This document shows, piece after piece, positions 38,091-46,414 of a stretch of DNA of 64,000 nucleotides. Under the pieces are notes generated by a model. The model did not search any database, was not told where the DNA came from, and worked only from the letters and a program-made list of their open reading frames with translations. The stretch comes from Metabacillus indicus LMG 22858. GTDB taxonomy: Bacteria; Bacillota; Bacilli; Bacillales; Bacillaceae. The translations under genes were made by a program, and so were the position numbers. Location of the stretch: assembly GCF_000708755.2 (NCBI RefSeq), contig NZ_JGVU02000006.1, positions 124,001-188,000 of the forward strand, written 5' to 3'. Positions within the stretch are counted from its first letter, which is position 1, and every line of letters begins with the position of its first letter.

Positions 38091-39056
38091 CTAACGGACA
38101 GGTGTAAGCGGCTTTTTCCCTTCAAGGACTTGTTTAATGTTTTCTATGCAGCATGCCATCATGGCAAATCTCGTTTCCCGTGTAGCACTTCCTATATGGG
38201 GAAGCGCCACAGCGTTTTCCAATTGCAAAATGGGGTGATCTGCACGGATCGGTTCGTTTTCGAATACATCCAGCCCCGCTCCTGCAATCACACCGTTCCG
38301 AAGTGCCGCAATCAGGTCTTCTTCGACAACGGTGCCTCCGCGCGAAGTGTTGACGAAAATGGCCTCCTGTTTCATTTTTTGGAAAGCGCCGGCATCAAAC
38401 ATCCCTTTTGTTTCGATTGTTAATGGCGTCATGCAGACAACAAAATCAGACGTTTGCAGCAGGTCCTCAAATGACCTGTATTCGGCTCCGAGACTTTCTT
38501 CCGCCTCCGTATCTCTTGAACGGTTATGATAAAGAATGTTCATATCAAACCCTTTTGCCCTCTTGGCAACAGCCCGTCCTATATTCCCCATCCCGACAAT
38601 GCCGATTGTTTTATGATGGACATCTGCCCCCGCAAGCAGCATCGGGCTCCAGCTTGTCCATTTTCCTTCTTTTATGTAATTTGCCGCTTCCGTCACTCTT
38701 CTTGCAGCAGACATGAGCAGCAAAAAAGTTAAATCTGCTGTTGTTTCCGTCAGAACATCCGGCGTATTGGTTATGATGATGCCTTTTTCCTTCGCATATT
38801 CCACATCCACATTGTCATAGCCGACAGCAAGATTGGCGATTACTTTTACCCCTTCACACGCATCAAGCAGCTCCTTGTCGACCTGGTCAGAAAGCATGGT
38901 CAGAAGAGCATCAGAGGTTTTTGCTTTTTCAAGCAGCAGATCCCTCGGGCACACTTCATCTTCCTTATCCCACATCTCGACATCAGCGGACGTTCTAAGC
39001 GCTTTCAAAACTTCTTCCGGAAGCTTTCTCGCAACAAATACAGAAGGCATTTCCAT
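38091..39056 (-). CDS. D-2-hydroxyacid dehydrogenase (glyoxylate/glycerate reductase type)
   Basis: 321 residues. The NAD(P) motif GMGNIGRAVAKRAKGFDM is near residue 155; conserved Arg, Glu and His of the active site appear in NTSRGGTVVEED, GLDVFENEP and LPHIGSAT. Family enzymes reduce glyoxylate, hydroxypyruvate or 2-ketogluconate. Substrate is uncertain. Two in-frame ATGs six bases apart both have acceptable spacing to AAAGGGTGAGAGG; I use the first. Confidence 0.9.
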   Translation of the reverse strand: MEMPSVFVARKLPEEVLKALRTSADVEMWDKEDEVCPRDLLLEKAKTSDALLTMLSDQVDKELLDACEGVKVIANLAVGYDNVDVEYAKEKGIIITNTPDVLTETTADLTFLLLMSAARRVTEAANYIKEGKWTSWSPMLLAGADVHHKTIGIVGMGNIGRAVAKRAKGFDMNILYHNRSRDTEAEESLGAEYRSFEDLLQTSDFVVCMTPLTIETKGMFDAGAFQKMKQEAIFVNTSRGGTVVEEDLIAALRNGVIAGAGLDVFENEPIRADHPILQLENAVALPHIGSATRETRFAMMACCIENIKQVLEGKKPLTPVR

Positions 39057-39120
39057 CCTCTCACCCTTTACTCATTTTCTTTTATCTTATCATATCAGGC
39101 ATGAGAGGGAGGAAATAAGC

Positions 39121-40131
39121 CTACAGCCAGTGAATGGAGGGCAAATAAATTTTTTTCGTTCTCATCGACAGAAGCTGTTCATAGGATTTCAGGAACCCTT
39201 CGTATCTTGAAGAGTTTTTCAGCATATCTGCAAGCTTCGCCTCATAATAAGGCTTATCGGTTTCAGCGGATAAGTAATAATCTTCAATGCATTCGAAATA
39301 GTGAATCGGAAGGAGCATCCTGCTGTAGATCAGCCTCCAGGAAAAAGACGACAGCGGCGTTGTCCTGTCATAGTCCTCTAAAAACTGAAAACCTTCCTGA
39401 CGGAGCGACTCCGGCTCCTCAAAAAACTGGTTTCTCAAGTATTCCGCAATATCCCTGCTGCAATGATCAAACACCCAGTCTGTCGGAACCTTAACCAGAC
39501 CTGAAGACCTCCACGTATGGGAATAAAAGCGATTGTGGCATACTGTCGCAGAATCAATCGGCTGCGGCTCATCATCAAGCTCTGTGTCGACCAAATACTG
39601 AATGGCATTCTCCGCAATCCCCATATAATATGGAAACGATTCAGCAAACATCTTCTCAAATGAATCAAGCGGCTGGGAATTCACCTTGCCCCTCCAGAAG
39701 CCTTCAAGCTGATCTGTCCGCTTTTCCCAGAGATTTTTCCACTGCCCGATCCGGCTGATTTTAGACACCTGGTACGGATAGCTTCTCGCCTTCTGATGAA
39801 AACGCGCAAGCTCTCTGCCCACCTGAAACACCCGCTCTCCCTGCACGTACGATGTTTTCAGAATGCCGTATTTCCGCTTTTCCCATTCTATATACAAATT
39901 CCCTTGTTTTGTCAGCAAAAAGACGGCCACGAACGGATCTCCCCGCTCAAGCAGGTACTGGCTCATATGGTAAAGCTCATAAAGCTCTTCATCTTCATAG
40001 TGGGAAACCGGCACAATTAAATACACATGCTGATGATGCGAAAACGCATCGTAGTGACCTACCCGGAATGTCTCTCCAATTCTAAGCCCGTACTGTTCCC
40101 GAATCAATTTTTCCACCAGATTCTCCCCCAT
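39121..40131 (-). CDS. yutH: Spore coat protein YutH
   Basis: 336 residues, close to B. subtilis YutH in length and position. The fold is that of CotS/YtaA-type kinase-like coat proteins; a kinase catalytic triad is not evident to me. YutH is deposited in the spore coat from the mother cell, so the gene is expected to be under late sporulation sigma factors, which I cannot confirm from the upstream sequence. Confidence 0.87.
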   Translation of the reverse strand: MGENLVEKLIREQYGLRIGETFRVGHYDAFSHHQHVYLIVPVSHYEDEELYELYHMSQYLLERGDPFVAVFLLTKQGNLYIEWEKRKYGILKTSYVQGERVFQVGRELARFHQKARSYPYQVSKISRIGQWKNLWEKRTDQLEGFWRGKVNSQPLDSFEKMFAESFPYYMGIAENAIQYLVDTELDDEPQPIDSATVCHNRFYSHTWRSSGLVKVPTDWVFDHCSRDIAEYLRNQFFEEPESLRQEGFQFLEDYDRTTPLSSFSWRLIYSRMLLPIHYFECIEDYYLSAETDKPYYEAKLADMLKNSSRYEGFLKSYEQLLSMRTKKIYLPSIHWL

Positions 40132-40282
40132 GTATAAAAAGTCCTTATCCTATCGTAATCGCAACTTAGCCGATTTATGTATAATTTGGCCCTGCAGTTA
40201 AACACTTTTTAATGATTGTCATTTTCGTTACACACTAAGAGAGCCATTTGCGTAAAATGGTAAAAAAGATTGGGTGAAATGG

Positions 40283-40783
40283 ATGAAAGATAAAGAACAG
40301 ATGGACATTGTCGAAAAAACAGCACGCCAATGGTTAACAGACCGCGGAGTCACACTCAATGACATCGCAGAACTCGTATACTTCCTGCAAGTCAAATATC
40401 ATCCTTCATTAACAATCGATCAATGTTTAGAAAATATAGATCGAGTCCTTGCAAAACGCGAAGTTCAAAATGCCATCCTTACCGGCATTCAATTAGATAT
40501 CCTGGCTGAAAAGAAAATGCTTGAAGAACCCCTGCAAGCCATCATTGAAAGTGACGAAAGCCTTTACGGGGTTGATGAGATCATCGCTCTCTCCATCGTC
40601 AACATTTACGGATCAATAGGATTCACCAACTACGGATACATTGATAAAGAAAAACCGGGAATCCTTAAATTCCTGAACGATAAATCATCCGGAATGGTCC
40701 ATACCTACCTTGATGACATCGTTGGAGCCATCGCTGCCGCCGCCTCAAGCAGACTGGCGCACAGGGCGAAGAATACAGAGTGA
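40283..40783 (+). CDS. yutG: YutG, phosphatidylglycerophosphatase A-like protein
   Basis: 166 residues from ATG 40283 with GGGTG six bases upstream; the in-frame GTG at 40274 lies inside that RBS. It belongs to the PgpA-like family (FLQVKYHPSLTIDQC, VLAKREVQNAILTGIQLD, DDIVGAIAAAASSRLAHR). Bacillus forms lack the strong transmembrane helices of Gram-negative PgpA, so the lipid phosphatase role is uncertain. It ends in a bidirectional terminator. Confidence 0.9.
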   Translation: MKDKEQMDIVEKTARQWLTDRGVTLNDIAELVYFLQVKYHPSLTIDQCLENIDRVLAKREVQNAILTGIQLDILAEKKMLEEPLQAIIESDESLYGVDEIIALSIVNIYGSIGFTNYGYIDKEKPGILKFLNDKSSGMVHTYLDDIVGAIAAAASSRLAHRAKNTE

Positions 40784-40789
40784 GTTCAC

Positions 40790-40826
40790 AAAAAGCTGCA
40801 TCCAGAGAATAGGATGCAGCTTTTTG
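40790..40826. terminator. Bidirectional terminator, yutG / yutF
   Basis: AAAAGCTGCATCC/GGATGCAGCTTTT with an eight-base loop. Confidence 0.9.
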
Positions 40827-40833
40827 GTTGTCT

Positions 40834-41604
40834 TTATATTTTTTCAAACCACTCAGAAAGAGAATCAACCGTATAGGTCGGCTTTTCATCGTAGTTCACA
40901 AGGTGCTCCCGCAGAGTTACGCCAGTATGGACAAGCAGGGTATCAAGACCTGTATTCATCCCCGCTTTTATATCTGTGTCATAGTTGTCCCCTACCATCA
41001 GTGTTTCTTCAGGTTTTGTGCCGAGCACTTTCAAAGCCTGTTCCATAATAATACTTTCAGGCTTGCCGATAAAGATCGGATCTACAGTTGTGCTGACAGC
41101 GATGACAGATGTGAGAGAACCGTTTCCCGGCAAAAGTCCGCGTTCTGTTGGAATGGCAATGTCACCGTTTGTAGAGATAAACGTCGCACCATTGCGGACG
41201 GCAATGCAGCCGAGAGCCAGTTTCTCATAAGTAATATCCCTGTCGATTCCGGATACGACGAAATCAGGGTTTTCATCTACAAGCTGCAGATCCCGTTCGA
41301 TGAGAGCTTTTTGAATCCCCTCTTCCCCGATGACATAAACGGATGCATCCGGCTTTTTCTCCCAGATAAAATTGGCTGTTGCCTGGCTTGTTGTAAACAC
41401 TTTATCTTCACTTGCAGGAATGTCAAACGTGTTGAGCTTTTCTGCTACCTGCTGGGGTGTTCTTGATGAATTGTTGGTTACAAACAGATAGGGGATCTTT
41501 TTCTCGATCAGCAATTTGACAAAGTCGCTTGCTTCTTCAATCCGCTCTTTGCCGCGGTACATCGTTCCGTCGAGGTCAATTAAGTAGCCATTGTATGTTT
41601 TCAA
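40834..41604 (-). CDS. yutF: YutF, HAD-superfamily phosphatase (NagD/AraL-like)
   Basis: 256 residues, HAD class with a C2 cap. Motif I is DLDGTMYRG (residues 10-18), motif II VTNNSSRTP, and motif III/IV lie in GKPES and MVGDNYDTDI. NagD-type enzymes hydrolyse sugar phosphates, p-nitrophenyl phosphate and nucleotides with broad range; the true substrate is not known. Position matches B. subtilis. Confidence 0.93.
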   Translation of the reverse strand: MKTYNGYLIDLDGTMYRGKERIEEASDFVKLLIEKKIPYLFVTNNSSRTPQQVAEKLNTFDIPASEDKVFTTSQATANFIWEKKPDASVYVIGEEGIQKALIERDLQLVDENPDFVVSGIDRDITYEKLALGCIAVRNGATFISTNGDIAIPTERGLLPGNGSLTSVIAVSTTVDPIFIGKPESIIMEQALKVLGTKPEETLMVGDNYDTDIKAGMNTGLDTLLVHTGVTLREHLVNYDEKPTYTVDSLSEWFEKI

Positions 41605-41636
41605 AGTGAGTGCACTCCCTGTATTTTTATATTTTA

Positions 41637-41780
41637 CCCGTTCCCTTTCGCTCCAGTCACTTGCTTTCCGCGGGGAGCAAAAAATTTGACTTTTTGGGGG
41701 ATTTTGTTCTGACAGAGGAGTTGGGCGCTGCAGCTGGACAAGGAGTCAAGTGCCTTCCGCTGCAGTCCACTGGAGCTTAA
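41637..41780. repeat. Long imperfect palindromic repeat, copy 1
   Basis: Starts CCCGTTCCCTTTCGCTCC and ends GCAGTCCACTGGAGC. The left arm has CACTTGCTTTCCGCGG and the right arm the complement-type GGAGTCAAGTGCC. The centre differs from copy 2 at 61317 and appears partly lost. Similar CTTTCCGCGGGGAG-containing elements are scattered in many Bacillaceae genomes. No ORF is present in 41605-41869. Confidence 0.8.
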
Positions 41781-41815
41781 AAATTTTATCTAAATCAAGT
41801 TTTTTATGAAGAAAG

Positions 41816-41848
41816 CAAAATAAGACGCAATATTATCATTGCGCCTCT
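41816..41848 (-). terminator. Terminator of yutE
   Basis: Minus-strand AAGAGGCGCAAT/ATTGCGTCTT with a short A/T loop and T-rich tail. Confidence 0.75.
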
Positions 41849-41869
41849 TCATTATAATCCGTTCATTTG

Positions 41870-42307
41870 TTAATGTCTAAAAGCAGAGACGGGTCCCAGT
41901 TCATTTTCGAGATAGGTTCTTACACGTGCCGGAAATGAAGCAAGTATGGCTGCTTGCTCCTGGAGGCATTGTGTTAATTCCCCGTGGTTAATGCCCAGGT
42001 ATTCCTGCACGAGCTGCTTGCGGAAGGAGATTACCGCTTTCAGTCCGTCTGCTTCATCAGCGCCGATTACTTTTTCATCGAGCATGATGTCGATGATGTC
42101 TTCATAGCTCCCGGGGTCACGCATGATAAATCCGTCGATGATGGCATTGCCTGTATCTAAAACGGCTTCAATCAGCATGTGGGCAAGCCGTTCAAGCGCT
42201 TTCAATTCAAGGTCAGTGTCCCAGTTCTTCTGCTCAGAAAAAAGAGTCAGGTTCTTCTCATAATAAACAAGCGTTTCTTCTATTTTTTCACGATCGACAA
42301 AATACAT
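41870..42307 (-). CDS. yutE: YutE, HepT-like (DUF86) protein
   Basis: 145 residues, all helical. It belongs to the HepT-like family, whose toxin members are RNases paired with MNT nucleotidyltransferases and carry an RX4-6HXY motif. Here the matching segment is FRKQLVQEYLGI, so Arg and Tyr are present but the His is Gln. No MNT-type antitoxin gene is adjacent. It is therefore more likely a housekeeping relative, as YutE of B. subtilis is, than an active toxin. Confidence 0.87.
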   Translation of the reverse strand: MYFVDREKIEETLVYYEKNLTLFSEQKNWDTDLELKALERLAHMLIEAVLDTGNAIIDGFIMRDPGSYEDIIDIMLDEKVIGADEADGLKAVISFRKQLVQEYLGINHGELTQCLQEQAAILASFPARVRTYLENELGPVSAFRH

Positions 42308-42428
42308 CCCATTACACTCCCAGCACAGTTGAATGCTTTTATTTTACCACATTCAAAGCACTTTGTTTCAGGATTGGATGACGTCTGCTATTATTAAGAG
42401 ACAATGATGCATGAGAGGGGAATTATGG

Positions 42429-42695
42429 ATGTCTGAACGATTTTTTTTATATGATGATACGGTTGAAACAAAGACACGATTTGTAAGCTTTATGGGAGAG
42501 AACAGCCGGTTTGACCTGGCGATTGTAAGATCCGACCGCTATTACGGAAAGCACCTTGTTCTGAACCTGCTCAGCAGCCGCTTTGCCATTATCGGCGAAG
42601 ATGATTTAAATGAGCCCGGTTATATTGAACATGCTTACGGCCTTGATGAAAATGAGGCAAATGAACTTAGAGAATTTTTGTATGAAATTGTCTGA
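42429..42695 (+). CDS. DUF3055 protein
   Basis: 88 residues from ATG 42429 (MSERFFLYDDTVETKTRF), eight bases after GAGGGG; an upstream ATG at 42411 precedes the RBS. The sequence YDDTVETKTRFVSF and FAIIGEDDLNEPGY is the DUF3055 type. These are small acidic cytosolic proteins of unknown function. It is 51 bases from the next gene and likely cotranscribed. Confidence 0.85.
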   Translation: MSERFFLYDDTVETKTRFVSFMGENSRFDLAIVRSDRYYGKHLVLNLLSSRFAIIGEDDLNEPGYIEHAYGLDENEANELREFLYEIV

Positions 42696-42746
42696 TTAAG
42701 AAGTGTCCTGCTACTGCACAATAAGTAAAAAAGCAGGTGATCTTGA

Positions 42747-43034
42747 ATGGATGATAAAGAAAAACGGGAGTATACGGATTTTTCGAATGTGGAAAGCATG
42801 CGGAATTTCATCCTGCCGGAAATAACACCGGAAGGCCCTTACGGCGCTCCAAGAGGAAAGAATACACCCGTAGAGAATAAAAGCTCGGAGTGGAAAGAAG
42901 GCCAGCGCTATTACAGTGCGTTTAATTATGAATTCAAATCTCTTCATCAGAACCTGCCAAGACAGTACCCGGGAGCGCATCCGACACATGATGACCCGGA
43001 GAAAAATGAAGAGCCTCCATATACAGCCAAATAG
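42747..43034 (+). CDS. Small hydrophilic cytosolic protein, 95 residues
   Basis: Begins MDDKEKREYTDFSNVESM and ends in an acidic tail. It is rich in Pro, Gly and charged residues (EGPYGAPRGKNTPVENKSS, LPRQYPGAHPTHDD), suggesting an extended or partly disordered chain. Homologues occur beside yutD in Bacillus; function unknown. RBS AAAGCAGGTGATCTTGA. It ends at a bidirectional terminator. Confidence 0.82.
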   Translation: MDDKEKREYTDFSNVESMRNFILPEITPEGPYGAPRGKNTPVENKSSEWKEGQRYYSAFNYEFKSLHQNLPRQYPGAHPTHDDPEKNEEPPYTAK

Positions 43035-43042
43035 AAAAATAC

Positions 43043-43072
43043 AAGCCGCTGTTTTACGCAGCGGCTTATTTC
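43043..43072. terminator. Bidirectional terminator before yutD end
   Basis: AAGCCGCTG/CAGCGGCTT with a seven-base loop; overlaps the last bases of yutD. Confidence 0.8.
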
Positions 43073-43341
43073 TTTATTCGTTTTAAAACGAAATGCGCAC
43101 AGCCGAAGTTACAGTACTCAAATATGTACTCGTCAAGCGTGCTGATTTTCGTGTCATAGGATGCTTTTTGGTTCTGATCATCAAAAAAGCCTTTCAGCCT
43201 GAGCTGATTATAGCCCCAATCCCCCACGATGTAATCGTACTTGTTCAGGATCTCAGAGTAGCGCGCTTTGAATGCTTCTTCATTAAAGCCGTTCCGCTCG
43301 TCCTTAATCAATTCAAAAGTATGATTTTGAACAGTTATCAC
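43066..43341 (-). CDS. yutD: YutD family protein (DUF1027)
   Basis: 91 residues from GTG 43341, six bases after GAGAGGTG. The frame can be extended to a GTG at 43350, which is too close to the RBS. The signature YDYIVGDWGYNQLRLKGF and ISTLDEYIFEYCNFGCAHFV identifies the YutD-like family, found across Firmicutes. Function is unknown. Confidence 0.9.
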   Translation of the reverse strand: MITVQNHTFELIKDERNGFNEEAFKARYSEILNKYDYIVGDWGYNQLRLKGFFDDQNQKASYDTKISTLDEYIFEYCNFGCAHFVLKRIKK

Positions 43342-43450
43342 AACTATCACCTCTCAACCGCATTATTTACTATCATAATCGATTTCCCCATCAATTGCTA
43401 AGAAAGTTTGGATATGTTTTGGCAAACCTAAGGTTACGGAGGTGTTTGCG

Positions 43451-44125
43451 ATGAAGAAAATCGCGTTCACGGCGTCCATAATCGGGATTGCCATCATCAC
43501 GGGATGCCAGAATACAGCTAGTGAAAACGACCTTTTTGAAGAAAGCGGTAATACGGTCAATGTCAACGACCGCAACGAATTGTACAACGAAGATGGGATG
43601 AAAAAAGGAGAAAAGAACACAACGTCAAACTTTGGGTATGTCCGCCACGAAAAAAGCGGCCTCGCCAGAGATATTGACTACAACAAAGTTCCCGGCATCG
43701 ACCATGAACAGCTGGCAAATGTGATATCAGATCTTGTAATCCAGCTGCCTGGCATAGAGGATGCTGCTACCCTTGTAACAGATGAAGAAGTATTGATTGC
43801 CTATGAAGCGGAGAAAAACAGAGACCGTTTTGAAACCGCTGATATGGTCAAGAAAGCAGCGATCTCCGCCATTCCAAGATATTATCATGTCTATGTCTCA
43901 GACCAGCCGGGAATGATCAAGCAAATTGAAGGCTATTCGGGCCTTGACGCCAACAGCCGTGACATTGACGAAATCATCAACAGCACAATCAAAGAAATGC
44001 TCAAATCCCCTCAGGGACGCAAGCTCAACACAGGCGAAAACCCTAACGGAGAAGGCTACGGCGAAACAAACGAGGAACTGGATCAGGATATGAAGGATAA
44101 ATATCAGGAATCTAGATATAAATAA
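43451..44125 (+). CDS. yutC: YutC, YhcN/YlaJ-family sporulation lipoprotein
   Basis: 224 residues from ATG 43451, six bases after GGAGGTG. A lipoprotein signal ends in ITGC (Cys about residue 19). The C-terminal two-thirds is the YhcN/YlaJ domain (KVPGIDHEQLANVISDLVIQLPGIEDAATLVTDEEVLIAYE), typical of forespore membrane lipoproteins that affect germination. It lies opposite lipA with a shared terminator, as in B. subtilis. Confidence 0.87.
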   Translation: MKKIAFTASIIGIAIITGCQNTASENDLFEESGNTVNVNDRNELYNEDGMKKGEKNTTSNFGYVRHEKSGLARDIDYNKVPGIDHEQLANVISDLVIQLPGIEDAATLVTDEEVLIAYEAEKNRDRFETADMVKKAAISAIPRYYHVYVSDQPGMIKQIEGYSGLDANSRDIDEIINSTIKEMLKSPQGRKLNTGENPNGEGYGETNEELDQDMKDKYQESRYK

Positions 44126-44130
44126 AACGC

Positions 44131-44156
44131 AAAAACCCGCAGCTATGCGGGTTTTT
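44131..44156. terminator. Bidirectional terminator, yutC / lipA
   Basis: AAAAACCCGCA/TGCGGGTTTTT with a GCTA-type loop. Confidence 0.92.
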
Positions 44157-44170
44157 CTTATGAAAAGCTA

Positions 44171-45067
44171 TTAAGCCTGAGCCTGTCTCGCTTTTGTTGC
44201 AGCGTTGACCTGCTCATCTGCATGATAGGAAGACCTTACAAGCGGTCCTGCCTCACAGTGGCTGAAGCCTTTGCTCATGGCGATTTCGCGTAGTTCTGCG
44301 AATTCTTCCGGCGTGTAGTATTTGATGACTTTAAGATGTTTTTTGGACGGCTGGAGATACTGGCCGATTGTCATAATATCAACATTGTTAGCGCGAAGAT
44401 CATCCATTGTTTCGATAATCTCTTCTTTTGTTTCTCCAAGCCCGATCATCAGACTTGATTTAGTCGGAATATCAGGCTGCATTTCTTTCGCACGGCGGAG
44501 AAATTCAAGGGAGCGGTCGTATTTGGCGCGGGCTCTGACTCTTGGTGTAAGGCGTTTAACCGTCTCAATATTATGGTTAAGAATGTCCGGTCTTGCGTCC
44601 ATGAGAATTTTCAGGTTTTCTTCCACTCCGCCCATATCTGATGGAAGAACTTCAATTGAAGTAAACGGATTTTTGCGGCGGACAGCGCGAACCGTCTCAG
44701 CAAATACATTGGCACCGCCATCGCGGAGGTCATCGCGGGCAACCGCTGTAATAACCGCATGCTTCAGGTTCATCAGGGCAACTGAATCCGCAACGCGTTC
44801 CGGCTCTTTGAGATCAAGCTCGTTTGGGAGGCCCGTTTTGACAGCACAGAATCGGCATGCACGGGTACAAACGTCCCCGAGGATCATGAACGTCGCCGTT
44901 CTACGCACAGCCCAGCATTCGTGAATGTTCGGGCATTTTGCCTCTTCACAAACGGTGTGAAGATTATTTTCGCGCATCATTTTTTTAAGGCCTGTGTAAT
45001 TTTCATTGGTGTTCAGTTTTATTTTTAGCCAGTCAGGCTTTCTCAGGTATTCTTCTTTCTTAGCCAT
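44171..45067 (-). CDS. lipA: Lipoyl synthase
   Basis: 298 residues from ATG 45067 ([15 protein letters not shown]), the same length as B. subtilis LipA; the ATG at 45076 abuts the GGAG. It has the radical-SAM cluster CTRACRFC near residue 75 and the auxiliary cluster cysteines [12 protein letters not shown] near 40, with RSSYH near the C-terminus. It inserts two sulfurs into octanoyl groups on lipoyl-dependent enzymes and relies on the Fe-S machinery encoded in this window. Confidence 0.97.
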   Translation of the reverse strand: MAKKEEYLRKPDWLKIKLNTNENYTGLKKMMRENNLHTVCEEAKCPNIHECWAVRRTATFMILGDVCTRACRFCAVKTGLPNELDLKEPERVADSVALMNLKHAVITAVARDDLRDGGANVFAETVRAVRRKNPFTSIEVLPSDMGGVEENLKILMDARPDILNHNIETVKRLTPRVRARAKYDRSLEFLRRAKEMQPDIPTKSSLMIGLGETKEEIIETMDDLRANNVDIMTIGQYLQPSKKHLKVIKYYTPEEFAELREIAMSKGFSHCEAGPLVRSSYHADEQVNAATKARQAQA

Positions 45068-45281
45068 CTGAATCATCTCCAGTATGTATAGTCAGGTTTC
45101 TTTAGGCAAAATAATCAGGAAAAAAGGAAAATTCGCTTAAAACGTACACTTGTCACTTTAACATAACAGAGTGCGGTTCTACAAGGATGGAAATTGGATC
45201 AATTACTAACATTTTCTACATATGAATTCTTCCTGAAGCACCAAACTAAGGTTATGAAATTGGGTAAAGGAGACCGGTAAT

Positions 45282-46271
45282 GTGAGAAAAATGTTGACCC
45301 TGTTTAGTGTATGTTTTCTTTGCTTTATTCAACCGCACTCTGTCCTTGGATCAGAGAAAAGCACAGAAGAAATCAATCAGGAGAGAATGATTCTGTTTAA
45401 AAATGCAGAGACCATTACTCAGATTCCCTGGTATGTGCTGGCATCTGTTGATCAATATGAGCGCAATGTGAGAAGAACACGCAATGATATTCCGAAAGCG
45501 AAGGGCGTAATTGGCATTTATATTCGTCCAGAATTATGGGCCGGCATCCAAAATCCAAATCAGTCTGACACAAACCCTGCAAGCATCGCGCTGTTTGGCG
45601 GGCTTGGCATAGACGGAAATGGAGACGGGAGAGCAGACCCCACGAATGATGAAGATGTTCTTTTATCCTTTGCCGATTATCTCCTTTCGTATGGAACTGA
45701 TTTTGAAAACATTAAAATCGGGCTTTGGGATTATTACCAGCGCGATAAATCCATCGGTTTAATTACAGGACATATGAAGCTTTTCAAAAAATACGGCAGG
45801 CTGGATCTTGATCAGCATGCGTTCCCGGTTCCAATCAGATTTAACTACAGCTACAAAAACACATGGGGAGATGCCCGCGGATGGGGCGGCAGAAGGATCC
45901 ATGAAGGAACCGACATTTTTGCTAATTACGGTGTTCCCGTTCGTTCCACCTGCTATGGCATCATTGAAATGAAAGGGTGGAACATGTTTGGCGGCTGGAG
46001 ACTCGGCATTCGCGACAGCACCAACACGTATCACTATTTTGCTCATTTAAATGGGTTTGCAGACGGTCTTGAAGTGGGACAGATTGTTGAACCCGGGCAG
46101 CTCATCGGCTCTGTGGGAAGCTCAGGCTACGGCCCACCAGGCACATCCGGCAAGTTCCCCCCGCACCTTCATTACGGAATGTATAAGGACAATGGACGAA
46201 CAGAATGGTCCTATGACCCTTTTCCGCAGCTTAAGGTTTGGGAACGTGCCGAGTACAGAAAGCGTAAATAA
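45282..46271 (+). CDS. lytH: LytH, sporulation L-Ala-D-Glu endopeptidase (M23)
   Basis: 329 residues, GTG start after AAAGGAGACCGG. A signal peptide (about residues 1-23) ends near SVLGS. The C-terminal M23 metallopeptidase domain shows the zinc ligands in GGRRIHEGTDIF and PHLHYGMY. B. subtilis LytH (YunA), same place and size, trims peptide side chains to single L-alanine in the spore cortex. Upstream, CATATGAAT resembles a sigma-K -10, but I found no convincing -35. Confidence 0.92.
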   Translation: MRKMLTLFSVCFLCFIQPHSVLGSEKSTEEINQERMILFKNAETITQIPWYVLASVDQYERNVRRTRNDIPKAKGVIGIYIRPELWAGIQNPNQSDTNPASIALFGGLGIDGNGDGRADPTNDEDVLLSFADYLLSYGTDFENIKIGLWDYYQRDKSIGLITGHMKLFKKYGRLDLDQHAFPVPIRFNYSYKNTWGDARGWGGRRIHEGTDIFANYGVPVRSTCYGIIEMKGWNMFGGWRLGIRDSTNTYHYFAHLNGFADGLEVGQIVEPGQLIGSVGSSGYGPPGTSGKFPPHLHYGMYKDNGRTEWSYDPFPQLKVWERAEYRKRK

Positions 46272-46276
46272 GAAAC

Positions 46277-46304
46277 GGGCCAGCCCTTTTAAGGACTGGC
46301 CCGA
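46277..46304. terminator. Hairpin between lytH and the MetS gene
   Basis: CGGGCCAG/CTGGCCCG with further pairing inside; T tails are short on both sides. Confidence 0.65.
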
Positions 46305-46309
46305 ACATT

Positions 46310-46414
46310 TTATGACTTTTTGGCCTTCACAACTGCATTTGCAATGCTTGCTGCAAGACCTCCCCAAATCACAACAATACCGACTACCATCATTGTAATA
46401 GCTCCACCACTCAT
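46310..46414 (-). CDS. metS: MetS-type small subunit of an NSS transporter, 34 residues
   Basis: Frame MSGGAITMMVVGIVVIWGGL then AASIANAVVKAKKS: one transmembrane helix with a basic tail. The ATG overlaps the transporter stop codon as TGATG, and the RBS AAGGAGG lies inside the end of that gene. This is the arrangement of methionine/alanine importer small subunits next to NSS permeases (MetPS of Corynebacterium). Too short for many gene finders. Confidence 0.9.
   Translation of the reverse strand: MSGGAITMMVVGIVVIWGGLAASIANAVVKAKKS

Noticed and set aside
41870-42307. Active toxin-antitoxin system
   Set aside because: No MNT nucleotidyltransferase gene is adjacent and the HepT motif lacks its His.
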